From positions 3,813,001-3,877,000 of the forward strand of contig NZ_CP107558.1 of the NCBI RefSeq assembly GCF_026427715.1: a stretch of DNA of 64,000 bases. Direction: 5' to 3'. Of this stretch, positions 8,716 through 15,643 are shown piece by piece; the stretch's first letter is position 1; each line of letters opens with the position of its first letter. Made by a program: the position numbers and the translations under genes. Below the pieces are notes generated by a model. That model had not been told where the DNA came from, made no database searches, and saw nothing but the letters and a program-made list of their open reading frames with translations. Origin of the DNA: Methylocystis sp. MJC1. GTDB lineage: Bacteria > Pseudomonadota > Alphaproteobacteria > Rhizobiales > Beijerinckiaceae.

Positions 8716-9615
8716 ATGGACCCTATCAGCCTCACGTCCATTTTCCTGGCTTGCGCGGAGGCGGGCGGCTTCTCGGCCGCCAGCCGGGCTCTCAACCTGT
8801 CGCGATCCTCAGTAGGCAAAGCCGTCGCGCGACTCGAGGCGCAGCTCGGCGTCCGCCTCTTCCACCGCACCACACGCAGCCAGAGCCTGACGGAAGACGG
8901 CCAGCTTTACTATGAGCACGCGCGGCGCGCGATGGCCGAGCTCGATGCGGCGCGCGGGGCGATGGCCTCGGGTCGGCGGGAGCCTGCCGGCGTCCTGCGG
9001 GTCACGGCGCCGGTCTGCCTCGGCCGCCACTGCATCGCGCCTTTGCTTTTAAGATTTGCCGCGGCGCATCCGCGCCTGGAGCTCGCAATGTCCTTCACCG
9101 ATCGGCCCGTCGATCTGATCGAGGAAGGCTATGATCTGGCGGTCCGCATCGCGGCGAGTCTGGATTCGACCGGCGTCGCCGGCCGGCGCCTGGGCGCGCA
9201 AAGGATGACTATCTGCGCCGCGCCCGACTATCTCGCGCGGCGCAGCGCGCCGGCGACGCCGGCCGATCTCGAAAGCCACGATCTGCTGATCTATACGCGC
9301 GCCAACGCCATGCGTCACTGGCGTTTTCCCGACGCCTGCGGACGCGTCCCCGCCTTCGCGACAAAGGCCCGGGCGCGTTTCGACGATCTCGACGCGCTCG
9401 CCGGCGCTGCCGTCATGGGGTTTGGCCTTGCTTGGCTCCCCTCCTACCTGGCGAAGAAATGGCTGGAGGCCGGCGCTCTGGTCGAGGTAATGCCAAGCGA
9501 GCCGGCCGTCGTGTTCGACATCATGCTGCTCTGGCCGCAAGGGCCGCAAATGCCGATGCGCGTCAGGCGGGCGATCGACTTTCTCGTCGCGGAAGCGCCC
9601 GCCCTCCTGGATTGA
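8716..9615 (+). CDS. LysR-family transcriptional regulator
   Basis: A 299-residue DNA-binding regulator. The N-terminal winged helix-turn-helix (about residues 1-60) contains SAASRALNLSRSSVGKAVA and LGVRLFHRTTRSQSLTEDG, typical of LysR proteins. The rest is the two-lobed periplasmic-binding-protein-like effector domain (from about residue 90, GVLRVTAPVCLGRH). It is transcribed away from the dehydrogenase gene and probably regulates it and itself. The effector cannot be deduced. Confidence 0.92.
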   Translation: MDPISLTSIFLACAEAGGFSAASRALNLSRSSVGKAVARLEAQLGVRLFHRTTRSQSLTEDGQLYYEHARRAMAELDAARGAMASGRREPAGVLRVTAPVCLGRHCIAPLLLRFAAAHPRLELAMSFTDRPVDLIEEGYDLAVRIAASLDSTGVAGRRLGAQRMTICAAPDYLARRSAPATPADLESHDLLIYTRANAMRHWRFPDACGRVPAFATKARARFDDLDALAGAAVMGFGLAWLPSYLAKKWLEAGALVEVMPSEPAVVFDIMLLWPQGPQMPMRVRRAIDFLVAEAPALLD

Positions 9616-9617
9616 GC

Positions 9618-9998
9618 CTAGTCGCCCCTGTAAACGCAGCCCTCGAAACAACTGTCGCGGAAAATGCCGATCTCGCAGAGGCCAGGGAGCGCGGGCGCGA
9701 GGTCGCGCCAGATATAAAGGCACAGGTTTTCGAGCGTCGGCTTGCCGAGGCCTTCCAGATCATTGAGGAAGGAATGGTCGAGCTTCTCGCGCAGCTCTGC
9801 GAGACGGCGGCCGAGCTTGCCCAGGTCCATGACCCATTGCTCCTCGCCGTGGCGCTCGCCGCGCAGGGTCACGCGCACACGGAAGGAGTGCCCGTGGAGG
9901 TTGCGGTATTTGCCGCCGTCCTTTGCCTCGGGGTCGTAGAGGGCGTGCGCCGCCTCGAAATAGAATTCGCGGAAGACCTCGAAACTCGCCACCGTCAC
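9618..9998 (-). CDS. queD: 6-carboxy-5,6,7,8-tetrahydropterin synthase (QueD) family, atypical active site
   Basis: The second step of 7-deazaguanine (queuosine precursor) synthesis: dihydroneopterin triphosphate to carboxytetrahydropterin. 126 residues, near the usual ~120. The zinc-binding histidines are present: H18 in FEAAH and H35/H37 in LHGHSF. The catalytic Asp-His pair is at D74-H75 (LDHSFLND). By comparison with E. coli QueD, the catalytic cysteine (CxxxHGH) is tyrosine here (Y31), and the C-terminal glutamate of KETC is aspartate (D115). The stop overlaps... the queE start precedes it: the two genes share 4 bases, so they are co-transcribed. The context strongly supports a queuosine role, but activity is uncertain. 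Confidence 0.8.
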   Translation of the reverse strand: MTVASFEVFREFYFEAAHALYDPEAKDGGKYRNLHGHSFRVRVTLRGERHGEEQWVMDLGKLGRRLAELREKLDHSFLNDLEGLGKPTLENLCLYIWRDLAPALPGLCEIGIFRDSCFEGCVYRGD

Positions 9999-10627
9999 TT
10001 CACCCCGATCATCTTGTGCGTCTGCAGCGACAGCCGCCAGCGCGGATGGGCGAGGCAGTAGTCGACCGCGGCCCTCGTATTACGCAGAATCTCCGGGCCG
10101 TCCATGGGCTGCAACAGAAAATGGCGGAAGTCGAGGCTTTCATATAAGGCCGGATCGGCTCCTTCCTGCGGGTAGACGAGCTTCATTTCGTCGCCGCGCG
10201 TCTGGGCCAGCGTCGTTCCGGCTTTCGGAGAGACACAAATCCAGTCCAAGCCGGGCGTTGCGGGGAGCGTCCCATTGGTCTCGACCGCGATCTCGAACTC
10301 TTCCGCATGGAGCGCGTCCACGAGAGCCGCGTCGATTTGAAGCATGGGTTCGCCGCCGGTCAGCACGGCGAACCGCCCCTCGCGGCCCGCCCCCCAGAGC
10401 GCGGCAAGATGCGCGGCGAGCGCCTGGGCGTCGCCGAACTTGCCGCCGCCCTCGCCGCCCGTCCCGATGAAATCCGTATCGCAGAAGCGGCATTCGGCTG
10501 CGGCGCGGTCCTGCTCCCGCCCGCTCCACAGGTTGCACCCGGCGAAGCGGCAGAAGACGGCGGCGCGGCCCGCGTGCCGTCCTTCGCCTTGCAGCGTCTT
10601 GAAAGCTTCCTTGACGGCGTAACTCAC
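9995..10627 (-). CDS. queE: 7-carboxy-7-deazaguanine synthase, radical SAM
   Basis: Converts carboxytetrahydropterin to 7-carboxy-7-deazaguanine with SAM and a [4Fe-4S] cluster, the step after QueD. 210 residues. The cluster cysteines are C31, C46 and C49: the long C-x14-C-x2-C spacing characterises the QueE subgroup with an extended cluster loop. Other family marks are the N-terminal EAFKTLQGEG and LTGGEPMLQ. The stop overlaps the queD start by 4 bases (9995-9998). The other queuosine genes (queC, folE) are not in this window. Confidence 0.95.
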   Translation of the reverse strand: MSYAVKEAFKTLQGEGRHAGRAAVFCRFAGCNLWSGREQDRAAAECRFCDTDFIGTGGEGGGKFGDAQALAAHLAALWGAGREGRFAVLTGGEPMLQIDAALVDALHAEEFEIAVETNGTLPATPGLDWICVSPKAGTTLAQTRGDEMKLVYPQEGADPALYESLDFRHFLLQPMDGPEILRNTRAAVDYCLAHPRWRLSLQTHKMIGVK

Positions 10628-10643
10628 CGGCTTTCCGTCCTAC

Positions 10644-11018
10644 TCACCCATTCTTCGGCAACGCATCGTCCTTGTCCTTCTGCTCCGGCGGCTGAGGGCT
10701 CGGATCGAGACTGCGGATGTAGCTCGTGATGTCGTCGATCTCCCTGCGCGAGAGATGCATGTCCGGCATCGGCGGGTGCGGATCGATGAGGAAGTTGCCG
10801 ATCTGCTTTTTATCGGGCCGCCGCTTTGCGATGTCCAAGAAGGATGGCGCGTCGGCGACGGCCGTCGTCTGGTCGCTGGAGACGACGTGGCAGCTCGCGC
10901 ACCAACGCTTGGCGATGACCGCGCCCTTTTGCGCATCCCCGGCGAAAGCAGGCGCAGCGAAAAGCGCGGCGCTCGCAGCGAGGCTGATGAAACCTGGGGC
11001 GCGTGAGTATGATGCCAT
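10644..11018 (-). CDS. Small periplasmic c-type cytochrome
   Basis: A 124-residue exported monohaem cytochrome. The start chosen is MASYSRAPG (11018), which gives a clean signal peptide ending AFA-GD and has AAGGATCG upstream; a longer reading would add an implausible leader. Haem attachment is at WCASCH, and the distal axial ligand is probably the Met of MPDMHLSRREID. The layout matches small class I cytochromes c. It stands alone between queE and an exoR-like gene, so its redox partner is unknown. The C-terminal tail is charged and proline-rich. Confidence 0.88.
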   Translation of the reverse strand: MASYSRAPGFISLAASAALFAAPAFAGDAQKGAVIAKRWCASCHVVSSDQTTAVADAPSFLDIAKRRPDKKQIGNFLIDPHPPMPDMHLSRREIDDITSYIRSLDPSPQPPEQKDKDDALPKNG

Positions 11019-11166
11019 GCGTCGATCCTTGTAAGGCGGCCTCAGGTTTCGATTCGCCCCGGCCACATGCGATGTAAGCATAACTCCCAGGACGCGAGAA
11101 ACCGCGCCCGCGTTAATCTTTCGGCAAGATCCGACACGAATTGCAGGGCCTAAGCCGGCCTCCTGC

Positions 11167-11204
11167 TGCAAATTTGCAACAGTAGTTGTGTTGTTGTTGC
11201 AACA
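11167..11204. promoter_or_regulatory. Pair of AT-rich palindromes in the cytochrome-exoR intergenic region
   Basis: TGCAAATTTGCA (11167-11178) and TGTTGCAACA (11195-11204) are perfect palindromes sharing the half-site TTGCA, 16 bases apart, in a 430-base gap between the divergent cytochrome c and ExoR-like genes. They look like a tandem operator; the protein is unknown. The rest of the gap shows no gene. Confidence 0.45.
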
Positions 11205-11447
11205 GGTGCGGAAGATTAGATTTAAGAGCCGCGAACACGGCTCAGAAGCCCCTTTTCAGCCATAAAAGCTGAGATAAGCTCCCCCCTGTCACTTGCTCAT
11301 CCAGGACGCGGGAAGACACCTTCGGCGGCGACCTCGCCCCGTCGGCGCGCTCTCCTATTTTTCGTTGCGCACGAGGATGTCGGCAGTGTGCCTTGTGTCG
11401 CGTTCAGGCGCTGGCTCAGCGCCTTGGGTCGAGGAAGTCGGATAATT

Positions 11448-12341
11448 ATGGTCGGATCCGCGCAAAAATACATCTCTGTCGCTGCAAAGCAAAAGACCAA
11501 GCGCGTGGCGCTTCCGACCGGCCTCTTCGCGGCGAGCTTCGCCATGCTCGTGACCGCCTTCGTCGCCCCCGCCCCGGCGCTCGACGCGCCGTCCGCGCGC
11601 GCGCCGGAGACGACGCCGCTTCCTATCTTCAAGAATCCCCGCGCCGCTCTGCGCGCCGGGCTGGAAAGCTACCACGCCGGCGACGCGGCCACCTCTGTCG
11701 CCGCGCTGCGCTACGCCGCCGAGGGGGGCGAGGCGCTGGCCCAATGGAAGCTCGGCCGGATGTACGCCGATGGCGATGGCGTCCGCCGGGACGACGCCAA
11801 GGCTTACGACTACTTCTCGAAGATCGTCGATCATTTCGCCGAGGAGGAGCCGGACCCGCGCGAGCGCTCCATGGCGGCGAACGCCTTTGTGGCGGTCGGC
11901 CTCTACCTGCGCGACGGTCTGACCTCGGCCAAGATCGAACCCGATCTCGACCGCGCCTTCGAACTCTTCCGCTACGCCGCGACCTATTTCCGCAACGCCG
12001 ACGCCCAGTTTTATCTCGCCCGCATGTATCTCGACGGCGCGGGCGTGAAGAAAGACATGCGGCAGGGCGTCAATTGGCTCGAGCTTGCCGCGCGCAAAGG
12101 CCACGCGCAGGCGCAAGCGATGCTCGGCCGACTAATGTTCAACGGCGAGGCCGGCGGCGGCGCGCAGAAAGCGCGCGGGCTGATGTATCTGACGCTCGCG
12201 CGCGACGCCGCGACGGGCGGCGGGGTCAATGAGCAGTGGATCGTCGACTCACACGCGAAGGCGCTGGCCACGGCCAACGAAGCGGAACGCAAGGCCGCCG
12301 TCGCTTTGCTCGAAGACTATCTGCGCGAGCGGAGCAACTGA
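11448..12341 (+). CDS. exoR: Sel1-repeat periplasmic protein, ExoR-like
   Basis: In rhizobia ExoR is a periplasmic Sel1-repeat protein that holds back the ExoS/ChvI two-component system, which controls exopolysaccharide and envelope genes. This 297-residue protein has an N-terminal signal/anchor segment (GLFAASFAMLVTAFVAPAPA). Helical Sel1 repeats follow, recognisable at AQWKLGRMYADGDGV, AQFYLARMYLDGAGV and AQAMLGRLMFNG. The RDDAKAYDYFSKIVDH stretch resembles ExoR. Start at 11448, with GAGGAAG about 11 bases upstream; a longer in-frame reading lacks a site. The exoS/chvI genes are not in the window, so the assignment rests on similarity recalled from the family. Confidence 0.75.
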   Translation: MVGSAQKYISVAAKQKTKRVALPTGLFAASFAMLVTAFVAPAPALDAPSARAPETTPLPIFKNPRAALRAGLESYHAGDAATSVAALRYAAEGGEALAQWKLGRMYADGDGVRRDDAKAYDYFSKIVDHFAEEEPDPRERSMAANAFVAVGLYLRDGLTSAKIEPDLDRAFELFRYAATYFRNADAQFYLARMYLDGAGVKKDMRQGVNWLELAARKGHAQAQAMLGRLMFNGEAGGGAQKARGLMYLTLARDAATGGGVNEQWIVDSHAKALATANEAERKAAVALLEDYLRERSN

Positions 12342-12375
12342 AGAATAGCGCTCGCCTAGCGCACTGAGCGCCCGC

Positions 12376-12456
12376 CGTCATTGCGAGGAGCGTAAGCGAC
12401 GAAGCAATCCAGAGCCGTGTTGCGGCCCTGGATTCTTCGCTCCGCTCGCAATGACG
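12376..12456. repeat. Dispersed inverted repeat, second copy of the CGTCATTGCGAG family
   Basis: The outer ends CGTCATTGCGAG and CTCGCAATGACG are identical to those at 5234-5317, with internal GCAATCCAGAG and CTGGATTCTTCG also paired. It lies between the exoR-like gene and the convergent metallo-hydrolase gene and could also end both transcripts. Confidence 0.75.
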
Positions 12457-12473
12457 GCGACTTTGGATTGCGC

Positions 12474-13355
12474 TTAATGCCCGGGCGCTGCGGCGCCTTT
12501 GAATTTTACCGGGACAAGAAGCCGGCGCACGCCATCGGGTCCCGGCGGCGGGAAGCGCCCAGCCCGGATATTGACTTGTATGGACGGCAGCAAAAGGCGG
12601 GGCGCCGCTAGCGCCTTGTCGCGTTTCTGGCGATCCGCAACGAACTCCTCTTCGCCCACCCCGTCCTTTATCTGCACGTTTTTCGCCCGCTCCTCGGCGA
12701 CCGTTGTCTCCCAACGATAGAAATCACGGCCTGGCGCCTTGTAGTCGTGGCACATGAAGAGCCGCGTCTCGGGCGGCAGGGCCAGCAGGCGGCGGATGGA
12801 CCGGTAAAGCGCGCGTGCGTCTCCCCCCGGGAAATCGGCGCGGGCGGTCCCGTAATCCGGCATGAACAGAGTGTCGCCGACGAAGACCGCGTCGCCGATC
12901 TTATAGGAGACGCAGGCGGGCGTATGTCCCGGCGTATACATGACCTCTATGTCGAGCCCGCCCAGCGGCAGGCGGTCGCCGTCCTTGAACAGGCGGTCGA
13001 AATCGCGGCCCGCGGGGGCGATGTCGTCGGCCAAAAATACCGGGCGGAATATCTCCTGGACCGCGACGATATGCTCGCCGACCCCGACTTTCGCGCCGGT
13101 GGCGGCTTTCACGACCGGCGCCGCCGAGAGATGGTCGGCATGAGCATGGGTTTCGAGCACCCACGCGACGGTCAAGCCTTCTTCGCGCGCGACCGACAAG
13201 ACCGTATCGATCGAACGGGTGTCGGCAACTCCGCCGCCCGGCTCGAAATCGAGCACAGGGTCGATAATCGCGGCCAATTTGGTCGCTGGATCGGAAACGA
13301 GATAGGTGATGGTGAAGGTGGCTTCGTCGAAGAAGCCCCTGATCGTCGCCGACAT
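12474..13355 (-). CDS. blh: Metallo-beta-lactamase-fold persulfide dioxygenase-like hydrolase (Blh/ETHE1 type)
   Basis: A 293-residue MBL-fold protein. The metal-binding motif HAHADH is at residues 70-75, with further ligands in YTPGHTPACVSY, VFVGDTLF and FMCHDY. This set matches the Blh/persulfide-dioxygenase (ETHE1-like) group, which oxidises glutathione persulfide to sulfite. The start is the ATG at 13355; the longer reading would cross the operator at 13401. It is divergent from a TauE-type exporter, reproducing the blh-sulfite exporter pairing known from BigR-controlled operons. The last residues are rich in Arg/Pro/Gly. No rhodanese domain is fused here; a separate rhodanese lies at 28239. 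Confidence 0.85.
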   Translation of the reverse strand: MSATIRGFFDEATFTITYLVSDPATKLAAIIDPVLDFEPGGGVADTRSIDTVLSVAREEGLTVAWVLETHAHADHLSAAPVVKAATGAKVGVGEHIVAVQEIFRPVFLADDIAPAGRDFDRLFKDGDRLPLGGLDIEVMYTPGHTPACVSYKIGDAVFVGDTLFMPDYGTARADFPGGDARALYRSIRRLLALPPETRLFMCHDYKAPGRDFYRWETTVAEERAKNVQIKDGVGEEEFVADRQKRDKALAAPRLLLPSIQVNIRAGRFPPPGPDGVRRLLVPVKFKGAAAPGH

Positions 13356-13400
13356 GTTTTCTCTCCGTCGCGCGCTTGCTTGCCGCAACGATATATGCAA

Positions 13401-13429
13401 CTTATCTAAATAAGCAATATCTAATGTTG
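13401..13429. promoter_or_regulatory. BigR/SqrR-like operator between blh and the sulfite exporter
   Basis: CTTATCTAAATAAG (13401-13414) is a near-palindrome followed by CAATATCTAATG, a second TATCTAA half-site. Near-identical sequences precede the sqr gene (22081), the bigR-like gene (23407) and the RND operon (23536). Consensus seen here: TATCTAAATTAGCAA. Binding by the ArsR-type regulator at 23056-23406 is inferred. Confidence 0.65.
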
Positions 13430-13447
13430 TGATCCAGAGGATCGCCG

Positions 13448-14236
13448 ATGCTGACGCCCTTTGTGATGAAACTCGCCGCCGGCACGCTGTCCGGCGTCTT
13501 CGTCGGCTTTACGCTCGGACTCATCGGCGGCGGCGGCTCGGTCCTCGCCGTGCCGCTTCTCGTCTATTTCGTCGGCGTGCCGGAGCCGCATATCGCCATC
13601 GGCACGAGTTCCGTCGCTGTGTCGGTCAACGCTGTCTTCAACCTCGTCAACCACGCCCGATCGGGCGCGATCAAATGGCGCTGCGCATCGGTCTTCGCCC
13701 TTTTCGGCGCGCTCGGCGCCTTCGTGGGCTCGACCCTCGGCAAGCTTATCAATGGTGAGAAGCTCCTCGCTCTCTTCGGCCTTTTGATGCTCGTCGTCGG
13801 CGCGCTGATGTTCCTCAATCGCCGTGGGCAGGGGCATCCTCAAGTGCGGCTGAGCCGCGAAAATTTCCCGCGCCTCGCCGCAACGGGCGCCGCGACCGGC
13901 GCGCTTTCCGGGTTCTTCGGCGTCGGCGGCGGTTTTCTGATCGTTCCGGCCCTCATGTTCGCAGCCAATCTGCCGATCCTCAACGCGATCGGCTCCTCGC
14001 TTGTTTCGGTCACGGCCTTCGGCGTGACGACGGCGGTCAATTACGCGGCCTCCGGCCTCGTCGACTGGGCGCTCGCCGGCGGGATCCTCGGCGGCGGCGT
14101 CATCGGCGGCATGATCGGCGCGGCGACCGCGCGCCGCCTTTCCGCCCAGCGCGGCACGCTGGCGACGGCCTTTGCGGGAATCGTCGTCACTGTTGCGCTT
14201 TACGTTATCTGGCGGTCGGTCGGGGCGCTGACGTAA
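13448..14236 (+). CDS. Sulfite/sulfur-anion exporter, TauE/SafE family
   Basis: A 262-residue inner-membrane protein with about eight hydrophobic segments in two related halves, each beginning with the family's glycine-rich turn: GFTLGLIGGGGSVLAVPLL and SGFFGVGGGFLIVPAL. TauE/SafE proteins move sulfite, sulfoacetate or similar anions. Next to a persulfide dioxygenase, whose product is sulfite, export of sulfite is the natural reading. GAGG stands 8 bases before the ATG. The gene diverges from blh, and both promoters face the operator at 13401-13429. Confidence 0.88.
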   Translation: MLTPFVMKLAAGTLSGVFVGFTLGLIGGGGSVLAVPLLVYFVGVPEPHIAIGTSSVAVSVNAVFNLVNHARSGAIKWRCASVFALFGALGAFVGSTLGKLINGEKLLALFGLLMLVVGALMFLNRRGQGHPQVRLSRENFPRLAATGAATGALSGFFGVGGGFLIVPALMFAANLPILNAIGSSLVSVTAFGVTTAVNYAASGLVDWALAGGILGGGVIGGMIGAATARRLSAQRGTLATAFAGIVVTVALYVIWRSVGALT

Positions 14237-15016
14237 TCAGCGCAGCTCCCCAAAAATCGCCACATGGTCGGAGGGCTTCTCCCCCGCCCGCATTGCCTTG
14301 ACGATCTCGACCCCCGTCAGCCGGTCGGCGGCCTGCGGCGAGAGCAGCAGGTGGTCGATGCGGATGCCCTTGTTCTTCTGCCAGGCGCCCGCCTGATAGT
14401 CCCAGAAGGTGTAAAGCCCCGCGTCGTCGGTGACGGCGCGGAGCGCGTCCGCATAGCCAAGGTTCAGGAGCCGCCGATAGGCCTTGCGGCTCTGCGGCAG
14501 GAACAGCGCGTCGCTTGCCCAGGCGGCCGGGTCATAGACGTCGCAAGCCTCCGGGATGATGTTGTAATCGCCCGCGAGCACCGTCGCCTCCTCGAGCTGC
14601 AGGAGCGCAGCGGCGTGGCGCGTCAGCGCCTCCATGAAGGCGAGCTTATAGTCGTATTTGGGCGTGTCCGCCGGATTGCCGTTGGGCGCATAAATGCTCG
14701 CGACGCGCAGGGCCCCGCCATCGTGGGAGATCACCGCCTCGATGTAGCGCGACTGCCCTTCGTGGTCGAAATCGGGAAGCCCGACGCGCGATTCCTCGAT
14801 CGGATGTTTGGAGAGGATCGCCACCCCGTTGAAGGTCTTCTGCCCATGCAGAATGACATTATAGCCCGCGTCTTCGACCTCCATGCGCGGGAAGGCGTTT
14901 TCCTCGCATTTGAGCTCCTGCAGGCAGAGGACGTCCGGCGTGGTCTCCTTCAAAAAGGACAGAAGCGGCGTGAGCCGCTGCCGGACGGAATTCACGTTCC
15001 AAGTCGCGATGCGCAA
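14237..15016 (-). CDS. xth: Exodeoxyribonuclease III
   Basis: Repairs apurinic/apyrimidinic sites and removes 3' blocks from DNA. 259 residues, the usual length. Family motifs: N-terminal MRIATWNVNSVRQRL, metal-ligand LCLQELKCEE, the IYAPNG and GDYNIIPE motifs, and the C-terminal RIDHLLLS and SDHVAIFGEL with the catalytic Asp-His. It ends exactly where the convergent exporter gene ends (14236/14237). The neighbourhood gives no special role. Confidence 0.96.
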   Translation of the reverse strand: MRIATWNVNSVRQRLTPLLSFLKETTPDVLCLQELKCEENAFPRMEVEDAGYNVILHGQKTFNGVAILSKHPIEESRVGLPDFDHEGQSRYIEAVISHDGGALRVASIYAPNGNPADTPKYDYKLAFMEALTRHAAALLQLEEATVLAGDYNIIPEACDVYDPAAWASDALFLPQSRKAYRRLLNLGYADALRAVTDDAGLYTFWDYQAGAWQKNKGIRIDHLLLSPQAADRLTGVEIVKAMRAGEKPSDHVAIFGELR

Positions 15017-15058
15017 AAAGAGGCTCCCGCTAGTGCGAGGCGCGCCTCGCTCATTCGT

Positions 15059-15577
15059 TCATTGCAGCCGATAGGCGGCGTGACATGCGTTGCAGGCTTG
15101 CACGACCTGGCTCAGCTCGGCAAGCGCGGGACGCGGATCGCCGCCCTGCTTCAACTTTGCCGCCTCTTCGGCAAATTTCGACGCCTGCGCATGCATGGCC
15201 ATGCCGAGCCCCTGCATGGCTTCCGGCATATGGCTCGCCATCATCATCGGCATCTCGCCGAGACCGCCAGATTTTGCGTTCGGCTTGCAGGCGGCCGAAC
15301 CCGGCGAGCCCATGCCGAGCCGCGTCTCGGCGATTTTCGCCGCGCCCTCGCCGTCGCTTTTGGCGAGCGCCGCCAGAATTTCCGCGACCGTCTGCTGATG
15401 CCCGCGCATATTCGTGAGCATATGCGCCTTCATCGGCGGCGGCATGTCGACCTCGATGCGCGTGTCCTTCGCCATCTTCGACATCATCTGCATGTGATCG
15501 TGATGATCCTGCGCCGTGGCGCCGGCGGCGAGAAGCGACAGGCCGCAAATCATTGCAACAGGGAACAGAACCCGCAT
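15059..15577 (-). CDS. Periplasmic cytochrome c-556/c'-like protein, methionine- and histidine-rich
   Basis: A 172-residue exported protein: signal peptide MRVLFPVAMICGLSLLAAGA, then DHHDHMQMM, and a predicted four-helix body with the haem motif CNACH close to the C-terminus, as in the class II cytochrome c'/c-556 family. The many Met and His residues (MQMMSKMAKD, GEMPMMMASHM) are unusual and suggest copper contact. Start at 15577, with GGGGAG 7 bases upstream. It lies downstream of the copper-type HMA fusion gene and in the same direction, so it may belong to the same transcript. Confidence 0.7.
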   Translation of the reverse strand: MRVLFPVAMICGLSLLAAGATAQDHHDHMQMMSKMAKDTRIEVDMPPPMKAHMLTNMRGHQQTVAEILAALAKSDGEGAAKIAETRLGMGSPGSAACKPNAKSGGLGEMPMMMASHMPEAMQGLGMAMHAQASKFAEEAAKLKQGGDPRPALAELSQVVQACNACHAAYRLQ

Positions 15578-15643
15578 CTCATTTCTCCCCACTCGAATGG
15601 CTGAGCCTAGCGTGCTTTGTCGAAGACGCGCCAGAGCAAATTG

